NCBI RefSeq assembly: GCF_017488845.2
Contig: NZ_CP083370.1
Span: forward strand, 744,001-808,000
Direction of reading: 5' to 3'
Source: Ensifer canadensis
GTDB taxonomy: Bacteria; Pseudomonadota; Alphaproteobacteria; Rhizobiales; Rhizobiaceae
DNA: 64,000 nucleotides
Shown here: piece by piece, positions 46,700 through 54,762 of the stretch
Position numbering within the stretch: the first letter of the stretch is position 1
Layout of the letters: every line of letters begins with the position of its first letter
Program-made: the position numbers and the translations under genes
The notes under the pieces: model-generated
Told to the model about the DNA's origin: nothing
Seen by the model: only the letters and a program-made list of their open reading frames with translations
Databases searched by the model: none

Positions 46700-47074
46700 T
46701 CAGCGGCGCTTAGGCGTTTTTGCGTTCTGGCCGGTAAAGAATTCCTGGCGGATGATCTCGCGCAGCAGGCTCTGTTCGATCGGCTTGATGAATTGCACGC
46801 CGACGCGATCGCCGTTGCGATAGACCTCGGCGCAGCCGATGCGGAGTGCTGTGCCGATGATATGGAGATAATAATGCTGCGGCAGGCCGATGGTGGTCTG
46901 CACGGCAAAGCTGGCGCCACCGCGGGAAATGTCGATCATCCGACAGGTCCTGACAGACACGCTGCCAAGGCCCGGCTGCACCGTCGTCAGGGTGGCGGCA
47001 TGGCCGATGGAAAAGCGTTCGTAGCGACGCTCGTAGAACGGCGAGGGCACGCAGGAATACATCGTCTGCTGCAT
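46700..47074 (-). CDS. PilZ-domain protein
   Basis: A 124-residue PilZ protein. The c-di-GMP-binding pattern is RRYERF (RxxxR) near residues 16-21 and DISRGG (DxSxxG) near residues 48-53. It could bind c-di-GMP and act on motility, adhesion or polysaccharide synthesis. A second, degenerate PilZ-type gene follows upstream on the same strand at 47284-47640. Confidence 0.85.
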   Translation of the reverse strand: MQQTMYSCVPSPFYERRYERFSIGHAATLTTVQPGLGSVSVRTCRMIDISRGGASFAVQTTIGLPQHYYLHIIGTALRIGCAEVYRNGDRVGVQFIKPIEQSLLREIIRQEFFTGQNAKTPKRR

Positions 47075-47283
47075 CTGTCATTCTCCGCCAACGCCGGATC
47101 GCGAAATGCGATCATTGCCAAACTCGGCCTTCGATCGTGGGCAACTCATTCGCCCACGCTTAATCCTCGCGTGAATGCCGAGGTAAGTCGAGTGCAGTTT
47201 CGGTTGAGAAGTTTGCAATCCCCTGAAGGAGTTCGATAAAAATCTAACATCGGTCATTTTCCGTGTACCGGAGCCGGCCACAA

Positions 47284-47640
47284 TCAAAAGCCACCGCTTG
47301 AAAATTGCATGCGGATCAAACGGCTGATGAAATCGGGCGCCAGCAGCATGTTGAAGCGCACGCCGAGTTCCGCGCCGCTGCGGTGGACCTGGGAACAGCC
47401 GATCTCTTCCTTGAATCCGTCGATCTCGAGGAAGAAGTGTTTCGGCACGATCAGTGCGGCATTGAAATCGAGCATGGCGCCGGCGATCGAAATGTGACGC
47501 AGCAGGCATTGATATTTGGTCTTTGCCTTGAGGTGCTGGCCAATGATGAGAATCCGGCAGGGACGCTCAATAAAGTAGTGTTGATACGTCGTTGCCAGCT
47601 GTCCTGGCTTCGCTTCCGCGACGTGCATTTTCATCGACAT
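47284..47640 (-). CDS. Degenerate PilZ-type protein
   Basis: A 118-residue protein with the PilZ fold pattern (YQCLLRHISIAGAMLDF then RSGAELGVRFNM), sharing layout with the neighbour. The c-di-GMP pattern is weakened: only RPCR (RxxR) is seen for RxxxR, and the second motif reads HISIAG where D/NxSxxG is expected. The start is put at MSMKMHV (GGAG 8 nt before); longer frames begin at 47670 or 47715. Cyclic-di-GMP binding is doubtful. Confidence 0.6.
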   Translation of the reverse strand: MSMKMHVAEAKPGQLATTYQHYFIERPCRILIIGQHLKAKTKYQCLLRHISIAGAMLDFNAALIVPKHFFLEIDGFKEEIGCSQVHRSGAELGVRFNMLLAPDFISRLIRMQFSSGGF

Positions 47641-47960
47641 GGCAAACTCCGAGAACGCATAGCCTTTCATTGGCGCAGGAAACGCATCAGGCTCGGCCGG
47701 AATCACCCGGAGCAAGCGATGCGGCGTCCGGGTTAAGATCGCCTGCTTGCTTCGACCTTGCGGCGGCGCAGACGACGAGCCACCTCAAAAAATATGGCGA
47801 TCGGAGACATTGAAAGCCCCTGGCTCATACGTAATAGTTTCATTTGGGCATGATTGTGGGGCGTTGGCATCGTCCCGAAGTGCCGTCATTGGGGTTGTGC
47901 GCCTCCTCAATCCTGCTCCCGAGGAGTTGGTGGATAAGGGGTGACGCCGGAGGGAAGAGC
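47641..47960. other. Divergent region between a PilZ-type gene and the caspase gene
   Basis: 320 bp without a supported gene. It should hold promoters for both divergent genes. No clear palindrome seen. Confidence 0.4.
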
Positions 47961-50180
47961 ATGTTTTCGGGGCATTCGTCGCGCTGGCGGTCGTTCGTCA
48001 TTCTTTTGGTGGCGGTGTCGGCGTTTGCGCCGGCCGAGGTCTTGGCCGCAAAGCGCGTTGCCCTGTTGATCGGCAACGAAAAGTACGAAGCGACCTCGCA
48101 ACTCAACAATCCCGCCAATGACGTCGAACTGATGAAGGCTTCGTTCGAGGAGGCCGGCTTCGATTCCGTCACCACCGTTCATGACCTCGGGCGCCAGGAC
48201 ATGGTCAAGGCGCTGCGCGATTTTGAAGATCTGGCGACGGGCGCCGACGTGGCGATCGTCTACTATTCCGGCCACGGCATGGAAATGAACGGCCAGAACT
48301 TCCTGCTGCCGACCGATGTGCAATTGAAGACGGACAAGGATATCGAGGACGAGGCGATTGGCCTTGATCGGGTTCAGCGCTCGCTCGAGGGCGCAACGAA
48401 GCTCAAGCTGGTGATACTCGACGCCTGTCGCAACAATCCGTTCGAGCAAAGCATGACGCGCTCGATCTCGACGCGCGCAGTTTCGCGGGGCCTGGCGCGT
48501 GTCGAGCCGGAATCGGCCGACCTGCTTGTCGCTTTCGCTTCCAAGGCCGGAACAGTGGCGCTTGATGGCGAGGGCAAGAACAGCCCGTTTGCCACCGCAC
48601 TTGCCAAATATCTCACCGAGCCGGGTGTCGATGTGCGAATCGCCTTGGGCAAGGTCCGCGATGAGGTGGTTTCGGTCACAAACCGCGGTCAGGAGCCCTT
48701 TGTCTATGGGTCGCTTGGCGGTGCGCAGATCTTCCTGAATATAAAGGAAGTGAACATCAACATCACGAATAACGGCGAGCAGCTCTCGCCGAACAGCCAG
48801 TCGGCTGCCGCTGCCGACTGGCAGAACATCCGCGATCTCGCCGACAAAGACCTGATCGATGCCTTTCTCGCCAAGCATGGGTCCGATCCCGTCTACAAGA
48901 TGTTGGCGGAGAAGAAGCTGAAGCTCCTGGCCGAGGCGGAGCAGATGTCGAGCGTGACCCCTGACGAGATCGCCTGGGATGCCCTCAAGCAATCGACCGA
49001 TGCCGCCGCGCTGACGCGGTTCCTCGAGCGCTATCCCGACAGCAAGCATAAGGCAGAGGCCGAGCAGCAGATCGCCGCCCTCGAACCACAAAAGGGCCTC
49101 AACATCTCGCAGACCGGCAAGGACACGCAGGCTTCGCGCGACTGCTATCTGCTGGCAGGTGAACCTCAGTCGATGCCCGGCTTCGTTGGTGTGAATTTCT
49201 TGAAGCTTGATTCCGCCCGCGCACTGACGGCCTGCGCCCAGGCGGTCAACGAAAACCCGGATGACATGATGCTCGTCAATATGTTGGGCCGGGCACAGGA
49301 TGCCGGACGCGACTATGTCGAGGCACGCCACAATTATCAAAAGGCCGCCGACGGCGGCAATATGTACGCGTTGACCAATCTGGCATGGTTCTCCGTTTAC
49401 GGCACCGATGGCGCCGTCGATGTCGACCAGGGCCGCCGGATGTTCGAGCAAGCAGCCAAGGCCGGCAATGCCTATGGCCAGGCATCGCTCGGCTGGCTCT
49501 ATCGCGAGGGCTATGGCGGCATCGCCCAGGATTATGATGAAGCGGCCAGATGGTACCAACTGGCCGCCAACCAGGGTTACGCCAACGCGATGGCGACGGT
49601 GGCCTGGTTCTACAGAGAGGGCCTCGGCCTGCCCAAGGACCTGACGCAGTCGCTGTCGTGGTACAAGAAGGCCGCCGAAGGTGGCGACGTCAACGCGATG
49701 TCGTCGCTCGGTTGGGCCTACCAGAACGGGCTCGGCACCGAGCAGAACTATGTCGAAGCCAAGACCTGGTATGAAAAGGCGGCCAATGTCGGGGATTCCT
49801 ATTCCATGGCATTGCTCGGCTGGTTCTACGATATCGGCACCGGCGTCACCCAGGACTATGCTCAGGCCCGCACCTGGTACGAGATGGCGGCGAATGCCGG
49901 CAGCGCCTACGCCATGGGAAATCTGAGCCGCCTTTATGACTATGGCCTGGGCACCAAGGCGGATGCGAAGGAGGCGGTGCGCTGGGCGGCAGCCAGCATC
50001 GAGGGCGGCGATCCGGCCAAGCTTCAGGAGTTGAAGTCCCAGCCGAGCAATTTCACGCCGGCCTTCCGCAAGGAAATGCAGGCGCTATTGAAGGATCGCG
50101 GTTTTTACAGTGGTCCTGTCGACGGGGACTTTGGCGCGGCAACGCTCGATGCGATCGATAGGCTTTCGCGAAAGTCATAG
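47961..50180 (+). CDS. Secreted caspase-like protease with Sel1 repeats and C-terminal peptidoglycan-binding-like domain
   Basis: A 739-residue protein. Residues 1-29 are a signal peptide. Residues about 30-250 form a C14 caspase-type domain with LLIGNEKY, catalytic His105 (YYSGHGMEM) and Cys156 (ILDACRNNPF), both intact. A linker follows, then about six Sel1 repeats from around residue 440 (for example GQASLGWLYREGYGGIAQDYDEA). The last 40 residues (MQALLKDRGFYSGPVDGDFGAATLDAI) look like a PG_binding_1 domain. An enzyme acting in the periplasm or at the cell wall is suggested; activity is untested. The longer upstream frame is rejected because the signal peptide defines the start. Confidence 0.85.
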   Translation: MFSGHSSRWRSFVILLVAVSAFAPAEVLAAKRVALLIGNEKYEATSQLNNPANDVELMKASFEEAGFDSVTTVHDLGRQDMVKALRDFEDLATGADVAIVYYSGHGMEMNGQNFLLPTDVQLKTDKDIEDEAIGLDRVQRSLEGATKLKLVILDACRNNPFEQSMTRSISTRAVSRGLARVEPESADLLVAFASKAGTVALDGEGKNSPFATALAKYLTEPGVDVRIALGKVRDEVVSVTNRGQEPFVYGSLGGAQIFLNIKEVNINITNNGEQLSPNSQSAAAADWQNIRDLADKDLIDAFLAKHGSDPVYKMLAEKKLKLLAEAEQMSSVTPDEIAWDALKQSTDAAALTRFLERYPDSKHKAEAEQQIAALEPQKGLNISQTGKDTQASRDCYLLAGEPQSMPGFVGVNFLKLDSARALTACAQAVNENPDDMMLVNMLGRAQDAGRDYVEARHNYQKAADGGNMYALTNLAWFSVYGTDGAVDVDQGRRMFEQAAKAGNAYGQASLGWLYREGYGGIAQDYDEAARWYQLAANQGYANAMATVAWFYREGLGLPKDLTQSLSWYKKAAEGGDVNAMSSLGWAYQNGLGTEQNYVEAKTWYEKAANVGDSYSMALLGWFYDIGTGVTQDYAQARTWYEMAANAGSAYAMGNLSRLYDYGLGTKADAKEAVRWAAASIEGGDPAKLQELKSQPSNFTPAFRKEMQALLKDRGFYSGPVDGDFGAATLDAIDRLSRKS

Positions 50181-50197
50181 AAACGTGCTGGTGAAAG

Positions 50198-50304
50198 CTA
50201 CAGCGCCACGCGTCTTATTAGACGCGCAAAGGTCGCTGTCGCACTTTGGATTGCTGCATGTTTTTATCCTTAAATCGAATACGATCTAAGGAAACATGCA
50301 GTAG
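50198..50304 (+). repeat. RIME1 element, copy 3
   Basis: About 107 bp: CTACAGCGCCACGCGTC, loop TTATTA, GACGCGCAAAGGTCGCTGT, then GCTGCATGTTTTTATCCTTA and its partner TAAGGAAACATGCAG. It lies between the caspase gene and tRNA-Ser and is close to identical to the copy at 54656. Confidence 0.9.
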
Positions 50305-50488
50305 GCTCGGTCCTGTTCGTCTCGCATTGCTGCCGCTCTCGACCACAGTCGAACCGCTGCTTCCCGTGAGTCTTCGGCCGCGTGAGGGGCTTGGTTCCCC
50401 CGGTGCCCACATGAAAATGCGATCATTTCCCGGAAACCGACAAAAAAATCTTGCATTGCCTGCGGTCTGACACTAGTCAGGCGCTAAC

Positions 50489-50578
50489 GGAGAGGTGGCC
50501 GAGTGGTCGAAGGCGCTCCCCTGCTAAGGGAGTATACCCGGAAGGGTATCGAGGGTTCGAATCCCTTCTTCTCCGCCA
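50489..50578 (+). tRNA. tRNA-Ser (anticodon GCT)
   Basis: A 90-nt class II tRNA with an acceptor stem GGAGAGG / CTTCTCC, encoded CCA, D-arm region GGCCGAGTGGTCGAAGGC, anticodon loop CTGCTAA (GCT, reading AGC/AGU), a long variable arm (ATACCCGGAAGGGTAT) and the T-arm GGGTTCGAATCCC. Confidence 0.95.
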
Positions 50579-51233
50579 TCACCTTCCAAGGTTGAATTTT
50601 CCCACTCGTCGCATCTCGGTCATCGGCTGATGGGTCTCGTCTTTACCCATGTGACATCGGTCTAGTCGCGAGCGGGAAAACACTCGCAGCGCCATTCGCG
50701 CCAATGTTCATGAATCTCCTCGGCTTTTCTCCGCTCAGAATCAGGCGCTGCGCACGATCAACTGCGAATCTCGCAAATTGATTCTGGTGATTCCCGCTGT
50801 CGGAGGGGCAACCCGCAATGTCGATTCTGAGAAATGTGGCGATGCAGCACGTCGCTCCTTCCAAGGAATTTGGCAGCCGGACCGGCGTTTCCCCCCAATT
50901 TGGGCCGCTTTCTGCCTCTTTCTGAAACAGGAGATGCCACTTGTCCTTACGCTAAGCTCAAGGGAATAAAGGCTTTTCTTAATCCTTTGTTAATTTTCTC
51001 GGGCCGCATGCGGCGATTTTGTGTCGTTTCAGCAACAGGGTTCGGCGAAGGGCGAGGCAAAGCACGCGATCTCATCAGTTGGACGTTGCGCCGATGACCG
51101 CGTCTTGTATTTTCAAATCCGGAAGCAAGGGCGGTTGATCGTCCGACTTCTTGAACGTTGGGGATGGGGCAGGGAACGCTGTCCTTCAGCAAAATACCCA
51201 GACCCGTTTGAAACTTTTGACTGGAGGTCAGAA
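50579..51233. other. 655-bp region upstream of the first porin gene
   Basis: No supported gene. AT-rich stretches near 50966-51000 (CTTTTCTTAATCCTTTGTT) could belong to the porin promoter, and the leader may be long. Small frames such as 50834-51097 are not protein-like. Confidence 0.45.
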
Positions 51234-52289
51234 ATGAACATCAAGAGCCTTCTTCTCGGCTCCGCTGCAGCTCTCGCAGCAGTTACCGGCGCACAGGCAG
51301 CCGACGCAATCGTCGCCGCCGAACCGGAGCCCATGGAATACGTTCGCGTTTGCGACGCTTTCGGCACTGGCTACTTCTACATCCCGGGCACCGAAACCTG
51401 CCTGAAGCTCAGCGGCTTCATCCGCGTTCAGGGCTCGTTCGGTCGTGACGCTGCTGACAGCCGTTACAACCAGGAAGACTTCACCTTCGGTGGCCTCCCG
51501 GGTCAGTCCACGTCGGACTGGGATGTCTTCTCGCGCGCTTACGTCGCATGGGATGCCAAGAGCGACACCGAGTACGGCACGCTCACCGGCTTCTTCGCTG
51601 CTGAATTCAATGCCGACAACGACACCGACTCTGGCGATAGCGACTTCATCGACGTTGATGAAGCCTACATCCAGCTCGGTGGCCTGAAGGCCGGTTTCTT
51701 CTACAACTGGTGGGATAAGGGCATCAACGGCGAAACCGACACGCTCGGCAACGTCACCGAGTTCAACTCGATTGCCTACCTCTATGACGGCGGCACCTTC
51801 CAGGCCGGTATCTCGATCGACGAGCTCGAAGGCTGGTCCACCAAGGCAAACGGCGTTGGCATCTCCGGTATCGTTTCGGCTTCGCTCGGCGGCGTTTCCT
51901 TCGACTTGCTCGGCGGCTACGACACCGAGTGGGAAGAAGGCGCGATCCGCGGCTTGCTCTCTGCAGACCTCGGCCCGGGCGTCTTCCAGCTTGCTGGTAT
52001 CTGGGCTTCGAACCCGAACACCTACTGGGCTCAGTCTGAGTGGAGCGTTGCTGCTTCGTACCGCTTCAACGCAACTGACAAGCTGGCGATCACTCCTGGC
52101 GCTCAGTACTTCGGTAGCCTGCAGGATTCGCTCACCAGCTTCGGCGGCGACGATGCATGGCGCGCTGGCGTAACGGTTGACTACAAGATCACCGAAGGCC
52201 TCGCTACCCGCGTATCGGTTCAGTACGAAGATGAAGACAACGGCGACGACCAGGTATTCGGCTTCGTCCGCCTGCAGCGCGACTTCTAA
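51234..52289 (+). CDS. ropA: Outer-membrane porin, RopA type (copy A)
   Basis: A 351-residue porin of the Porin_2 family common in Rhizobiales. Signal peptide 1-22 (ending GAQAAD), conserved CDAFGTGYFYIPGTETCLKLSGFIRVQ with a Cys pair, and beta-barrel strands ending in FVRLQRDF with a C-terminal aromatic residue. It is almost identical to the porin at 53478 apart from a loop after QGSFG (residues about 71-90), LQDSLT versus LQDSVN near the end, and one signal-peptide residue. The GGAGG ribosome site sits between TTGAC and GTCAG. Confidence 0.93.
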   Translation: MNIKSLLLGSAAALAAVTGAQAADAIVAAEPEPMEYVRVCDAFGTGYFYIPGTETCLKLSGFIRVQGSFGRDAADSRYNQEDFTFGGLPGQSTSDWDVFSRAYVAWDAKSDTEYGTLTGFFAAEFNADNDTDSGDSDFIDVDEAYIQLGGLKAGFFYNWWDKGINGETDTLGNVTEFNSIAYLYDGGTFQAGISIDELEGWSTKANGVGISGIVSASLGGVSFDLLGGYDTEWEEGAIRGLLSADLGPGVFQLAGIWASNPNTYWAQSEWSVAASYRFNATDKLAITPGAQYFGSLQDSLTSFGGDDAWRAGVTVDYKITEGLATRVSVQYEDEDNGDDQVFGFVRLQRDF

Positions 52290-52290
52290 T

Positions 52291-52303
52291 CTGACTTAGT
52301 CAG
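52291..52303. promoter_or_regulatory. CTGACTTAGTCAG palindrome after porin A
   Basis: Near-perfect palindrome directly after the porin A stop. A related one, CTGACC-TC-GGTCAG (54546-54559), follows porin B, and CTGAC...GTCAG surrounds the porin B ribosome site. Meaning unknown. Confidence 0.35.
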
Positions 52304-52315
52304 GTTTGATATCAG

Positions 52316-52343
52316 GCCCGCAACTCACATTAGAGTTGCGGGC
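52316..52343 (+). terminator. Terminator of porin A
   Basis: Perfect 11-bp stem GCCCGCAACTC / GAGTTGCGGGC with a 6-nt loop, 26 nt after the stop, followed by TGTTGCTGTTT. Confidence 0.8.
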
Positions 52344-52469
52344 TGTTGCTGTTTAGCAACGTTTGCATGTCGTCTCGACACAGGACGATGTCCAGACACC
52401 AAGCGCCGGCTTGAAAGCCGTCGGTTTATCGGTCTCACTCCGGCGTCAGTCGGCAAGGGGATCGGCGAG

Positions 52470-53402
52470 TTGGGGAAGGATGCTGAAAAACAAGCGGGCG
52501 ACTTCGACTTCCCGAACCTAAGTAGCGGGTACGAAGTCCACTACAGCTTTAGCCCGCGGGGTCCGAGCGGGGTGGTTAAGGACACCACGCTCGCCGAACT
52601 GCTTCAGCGTTATGCCGACATTCTGTGGGAGGAAGGCAACCACAAATACAATGTGAAAGCCTTCATCGGAGAACTCGACGAGATATTGCTCGCTGCTCGC
52701 TTCTCTACTTTCTCACAAGACATGCTCGACAACCTGATCGGCGCTTTACGCAAACGTCGCAACAGCAACGCAACCATCAACCGGAAGATGGCGGCGCTAA
52801 GCAAGTTGCTGCGGAAAGCGTACAAAATGGGCGACATCTATAGCTTGCCGGAGTTCAAGCGCCAGAAAGAAAGAGCGGGACGCCTCCGCTTTCTCGAACC
52901 GGACGAAGAAGAAGCGCTGTTTCGCGAAATCGGAAACCGCTCAGACCTCTATCTAAAACTATCCATATTCCTCGTCGATACCGGCGCACGTCTCGGCGAG
53001 ACCATCGCTCTGAAATGGAATGACGTTCACCAGGGCCGGGTGACGTTTTGGGTAACCAAATCTGGCCGCAGTCGAACTGTACCCCTAACCGCCAGAGCCA
53101 AGCAGGCTCTTAATGCCCTGGTGGATCGATCTCCGGGTCCATTCGCGTCCATTGACCAGCAAAAGTATCGCGCCGTTTGGAATGACGCAAAAACAGCAGC
53201 CGGACTGGGAGACGAGGCCGATATCGTACCGCACGTCTTGCGCCATACTTGCGCGTCACGCTTGGTGAGAGGCGGTATCGATCTCAGACGCGTTCAGATG
53301 TGGCTGGGTCACCAGACCCTCGAGATGACGATGCGTTATGCTCACCTGGCATCCCACGATCTGGACATGTGTGTACCCGTCCTTGAACGCCATATTACAT
53401 GA
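52470..53402 (+). CDS. Tyrosine recombinase (phage-type integrase) between two porins
   Basis: A 310-residue site-specific recombinase. N-terminal SAM-like core-binding region (about residues 38-120) and the catalytic domain with Arg174 (TGARLGE), Lys197 (VTKSGRSR), His255 and Arg258 (HVLRHTCA), His281 (WLGHQTLE) and Tyr290 (MRYAHL), so the active site looks complete. The start given is TTG; no earlier ATG is in frame, so the true start is uncertain. Its composition appears less GC-biased at third positions than neighbours. It is the only recombinase in the window and no att sites, phage genes or transposase surround it. XerC/D-like housekeeping is unlikely by location. Confidence 0.85.
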   Translation: MGKDAEKQAGDFDFPNLSSGYEVHYSFSPRGPSGVVKDTTLAELLQRYADILWEEGNHKYNVKAFIGELDEILLAARFSTFSQDMLDNLIGALRKRRNSNATINRKMAALSKLLRKAYKMGDIYSLPEFKRQKERAGRLRFLEPDEEEALFREIGNRSDLYLKLSIFLVDTGARLGETIALKWNDVHQGRVTFWVTKSGRSRTVPLTARAKQALNALVDRSPGPFASIDQQKYRAVWNDAKTAAGLGDEADIVPHVLRHTCASRLVRGGIDLRRVQMWLGHQTLEMTMRYAHLASHDLDMCVPVLERHIT

Positions 53403-53440
53403 GCGAGTTCGCCCGGCCGTCAGTCTGGGGTTGACGATAA

Positions 53441-53467
53441 CAGTCAGAACAGTCCTGATTCTGACTG
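53441..53467 (+). promoter_or_regulatory. Inverted repeat upstream of porin B, possible leader switch or operator
   Basis: Perfect 9-bp arms CAGTCAGAA and TTCTGACTG around a 9-nt spacer, ending 10 nt before the ATG (with the ribosome site between). The right arm can also pair with GTCAG just before the ATG, putting the ribosome site in a loop (CTGAC-TGGAG-GTCAG). The two pairings exclude each other. A TTGACG at 53431 could be a -35 box; if transcription starts at about 53466 the left arm would not be in the RNA. Confidence 0.5.
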
Positions 53468-53477
53468 GAGGTCAGAA

Positions 53478-54539
53478 ATGAACATCAAGAGCCTTCTTCT
53501 CGGCTCCGCTGCAGCTCTCGCAGCAGTATCCGGCGCACAGGCAGCCGACGCAATCGTCGCCGCCGAGCCGGAGCCCATGGAATACGTTCGCGTTTGCGAC
53601 GCTTTCGGCACTGGCTACTTCTACATCCCGGGCACCGAAACCTGCCTGAAGCTCAGCGGCTTCATCCGCGTTCAGGGCTCGTTCGGTTCTGAGGCATCGC
53701 AGAGCCGTTACAACCAGGCGAACCATGACTTCGACGGTGACGGCTTCAACGATCAGTCCACGTCGGACTGGGATGTCTTCTCGCGCGCTTACGTCGCATG
53801 GGATGCCAAGAGCGACACCGAGTACGGCACGCTCACCGGCTTCTTCGCTGCTGAATTCAATGCCGACAACGACACCGACTCTGGCGATAGCGACTTCATC
53901 GACGTTGATGAAGCCTACATCCAGCTCGGTGGCCTGAAGGCCGGTTTCTTCTACAACTGGTGGGATAAGGGCATCAACGGCGAAACCGACACGCTCGGCA
54001 ACGTCACCGAGTTCAACTCGATTGCCTACCTCTATGACGGCGGCACCTTCCAGGCCGGTATCTCGATCGACGAGCTCGAAGGCTGGTCCACCAAGGCAAA
54101 CGGCGTTGGCATCTCCGGTATCGTTTCGGCTTCGCTCGGCGGCGTTTCCTTCGACTTGCTCGGCGGCTACGACACCGAGTGGGAAGAAGGCGCGATCCGC
54201 GGCTTGCTCTCTGCAGACCTCGGCCCGGGCGTCTTCCAGCTTGCTGGTATCTGGGCTTCGAACCCGAACACCTACTGGGCTCAGTCTGAGTGGAGCGTTG
54301 CTGCTTCGTACCGCTTCAACGCAACCGACAAGCTGGCGATCACTCCTGGCGCTCAGTACTTCGGTAGCCTGCAGGATTCCGTCAACAGCTTCGGCGGCGA
54401 CGATGCATGGCGCGCTGGCGTAACGGTTGACTACAAGATCACCGAAGGCCTCGCTACCCGCGTATCGGTTCAGTACGAAGATGAAGACAACGGCGACGAC
54501 CAGGTATTCGGCTTCGTCCGCCTGCAGCGCGACTTCTAA
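53478..54539 (+). CDS. ropA2: Outer-membrane porin, RopA type (copy B)
   Basis: A 353-residue porin, nearly identical to the copy at 51234. From 53754 to 54379 it matches 51504 to 52129 with only one difference seen (C at 54326, T at 52076), and it matches again to the stop. The main protein difference is the short loop after QGSFG (GSEASQ... versus GRDAAD...), which lies in the region expected to be an external loop. It lies 75 bp after the recombinase gene, so its promoter is short or shared with it. Signal peptide and C-terminal Phe are intact. Confidence 0.93.
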   Translation: MNIKSLLLGSAAALAAVSGAQAADAIVAAEPEPMEYVRVCDAFGTGYFYIPGTETCLKLSGFIRVQGSFGSEASQSRYNQANHDFDGDGFNDQSTSDWDVFSRAYVAWDAKSDTEYGTLTGFFAAEFNADNDTDSGDSDFIDVDEAYIQLGGLKAGFFYNWWDKGINGETDTLGNVTEFNSIAYLYDGGTFQAGISIDELEGWSTKANGVGISGIVSASLGGVSFDLLGGYDTEWEEGAIRGLLSADLGPGVFQLAGIWASNPNTYWAQSEWSVAASYRFNATDKLAITPGAQYFGSLQDSVNSFGGDDAWRAGVTVDYKITEGLATRVSVQYEDEDNGDDQVFGFVRLQRDF

Positions 54540-54566
54540 TCTGATCTGACCTCGGTCAGTTTAGAG

Positions 54567-54593
54567 AAGCCCGGCTTTCGAGCCGGGCTTTTT
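54567..54593 (+). terminator. Terminator of porin B
   Basis: Stem AGCCCGGCT / AGCCGGGCT with a TTCG tetraloop and TTTTT after it, 28 nt after the stop. Confidence 0.9.
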
Positions 54594-54655
54594 CGTTTGG
54601 CGCTTTCCATAAAGGAAATGCGATCTCAGGCGGGAGCGCAGGCGCGCGTTCGCTG

Positions 54656-54762
54656 CTACAGCGCCGCGCGTCCTATTAGACGCGCAAAGGTCGCCGTAGC
54701 ACTTTGAATTGCTGCATGTTTTTATCCTTAAATCGAATAGGATTTAAGGAAACATGCAGTGG
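54656..54762 (+). repeat. RIME1 element, copy 4, overlapping a gene end
   Basis: CTACAGCGCCGCGCGTC ... GACGCGCAAAGGTCGCCGTAG, then TGCATGTTTTTATCCTTA ... TAAGGAAACATGCAG. The stop codon of the hydrolase gene (54744-54746, minus strand) lies inside its right arm, so the last codons (CMFP, stop) come from the repeat. Confidence 0.9.

Noticed and set aside
50489..50578. tRNA-Ser as integration site for the recombinase at 52470
   Set aside because: No duplicate of the tRNA 3' end (GGGTTCGAATCCC) is found near 53403-53477 or elsewhere in the block, and the gene is 1.9 kb away.
51234..54539. Porin duplication as an assembly artefact
   Set aside because: Not excluded, but the loop, several codons and both flanks differ and a unique gene lies between, which argues against a duplicated read contig.
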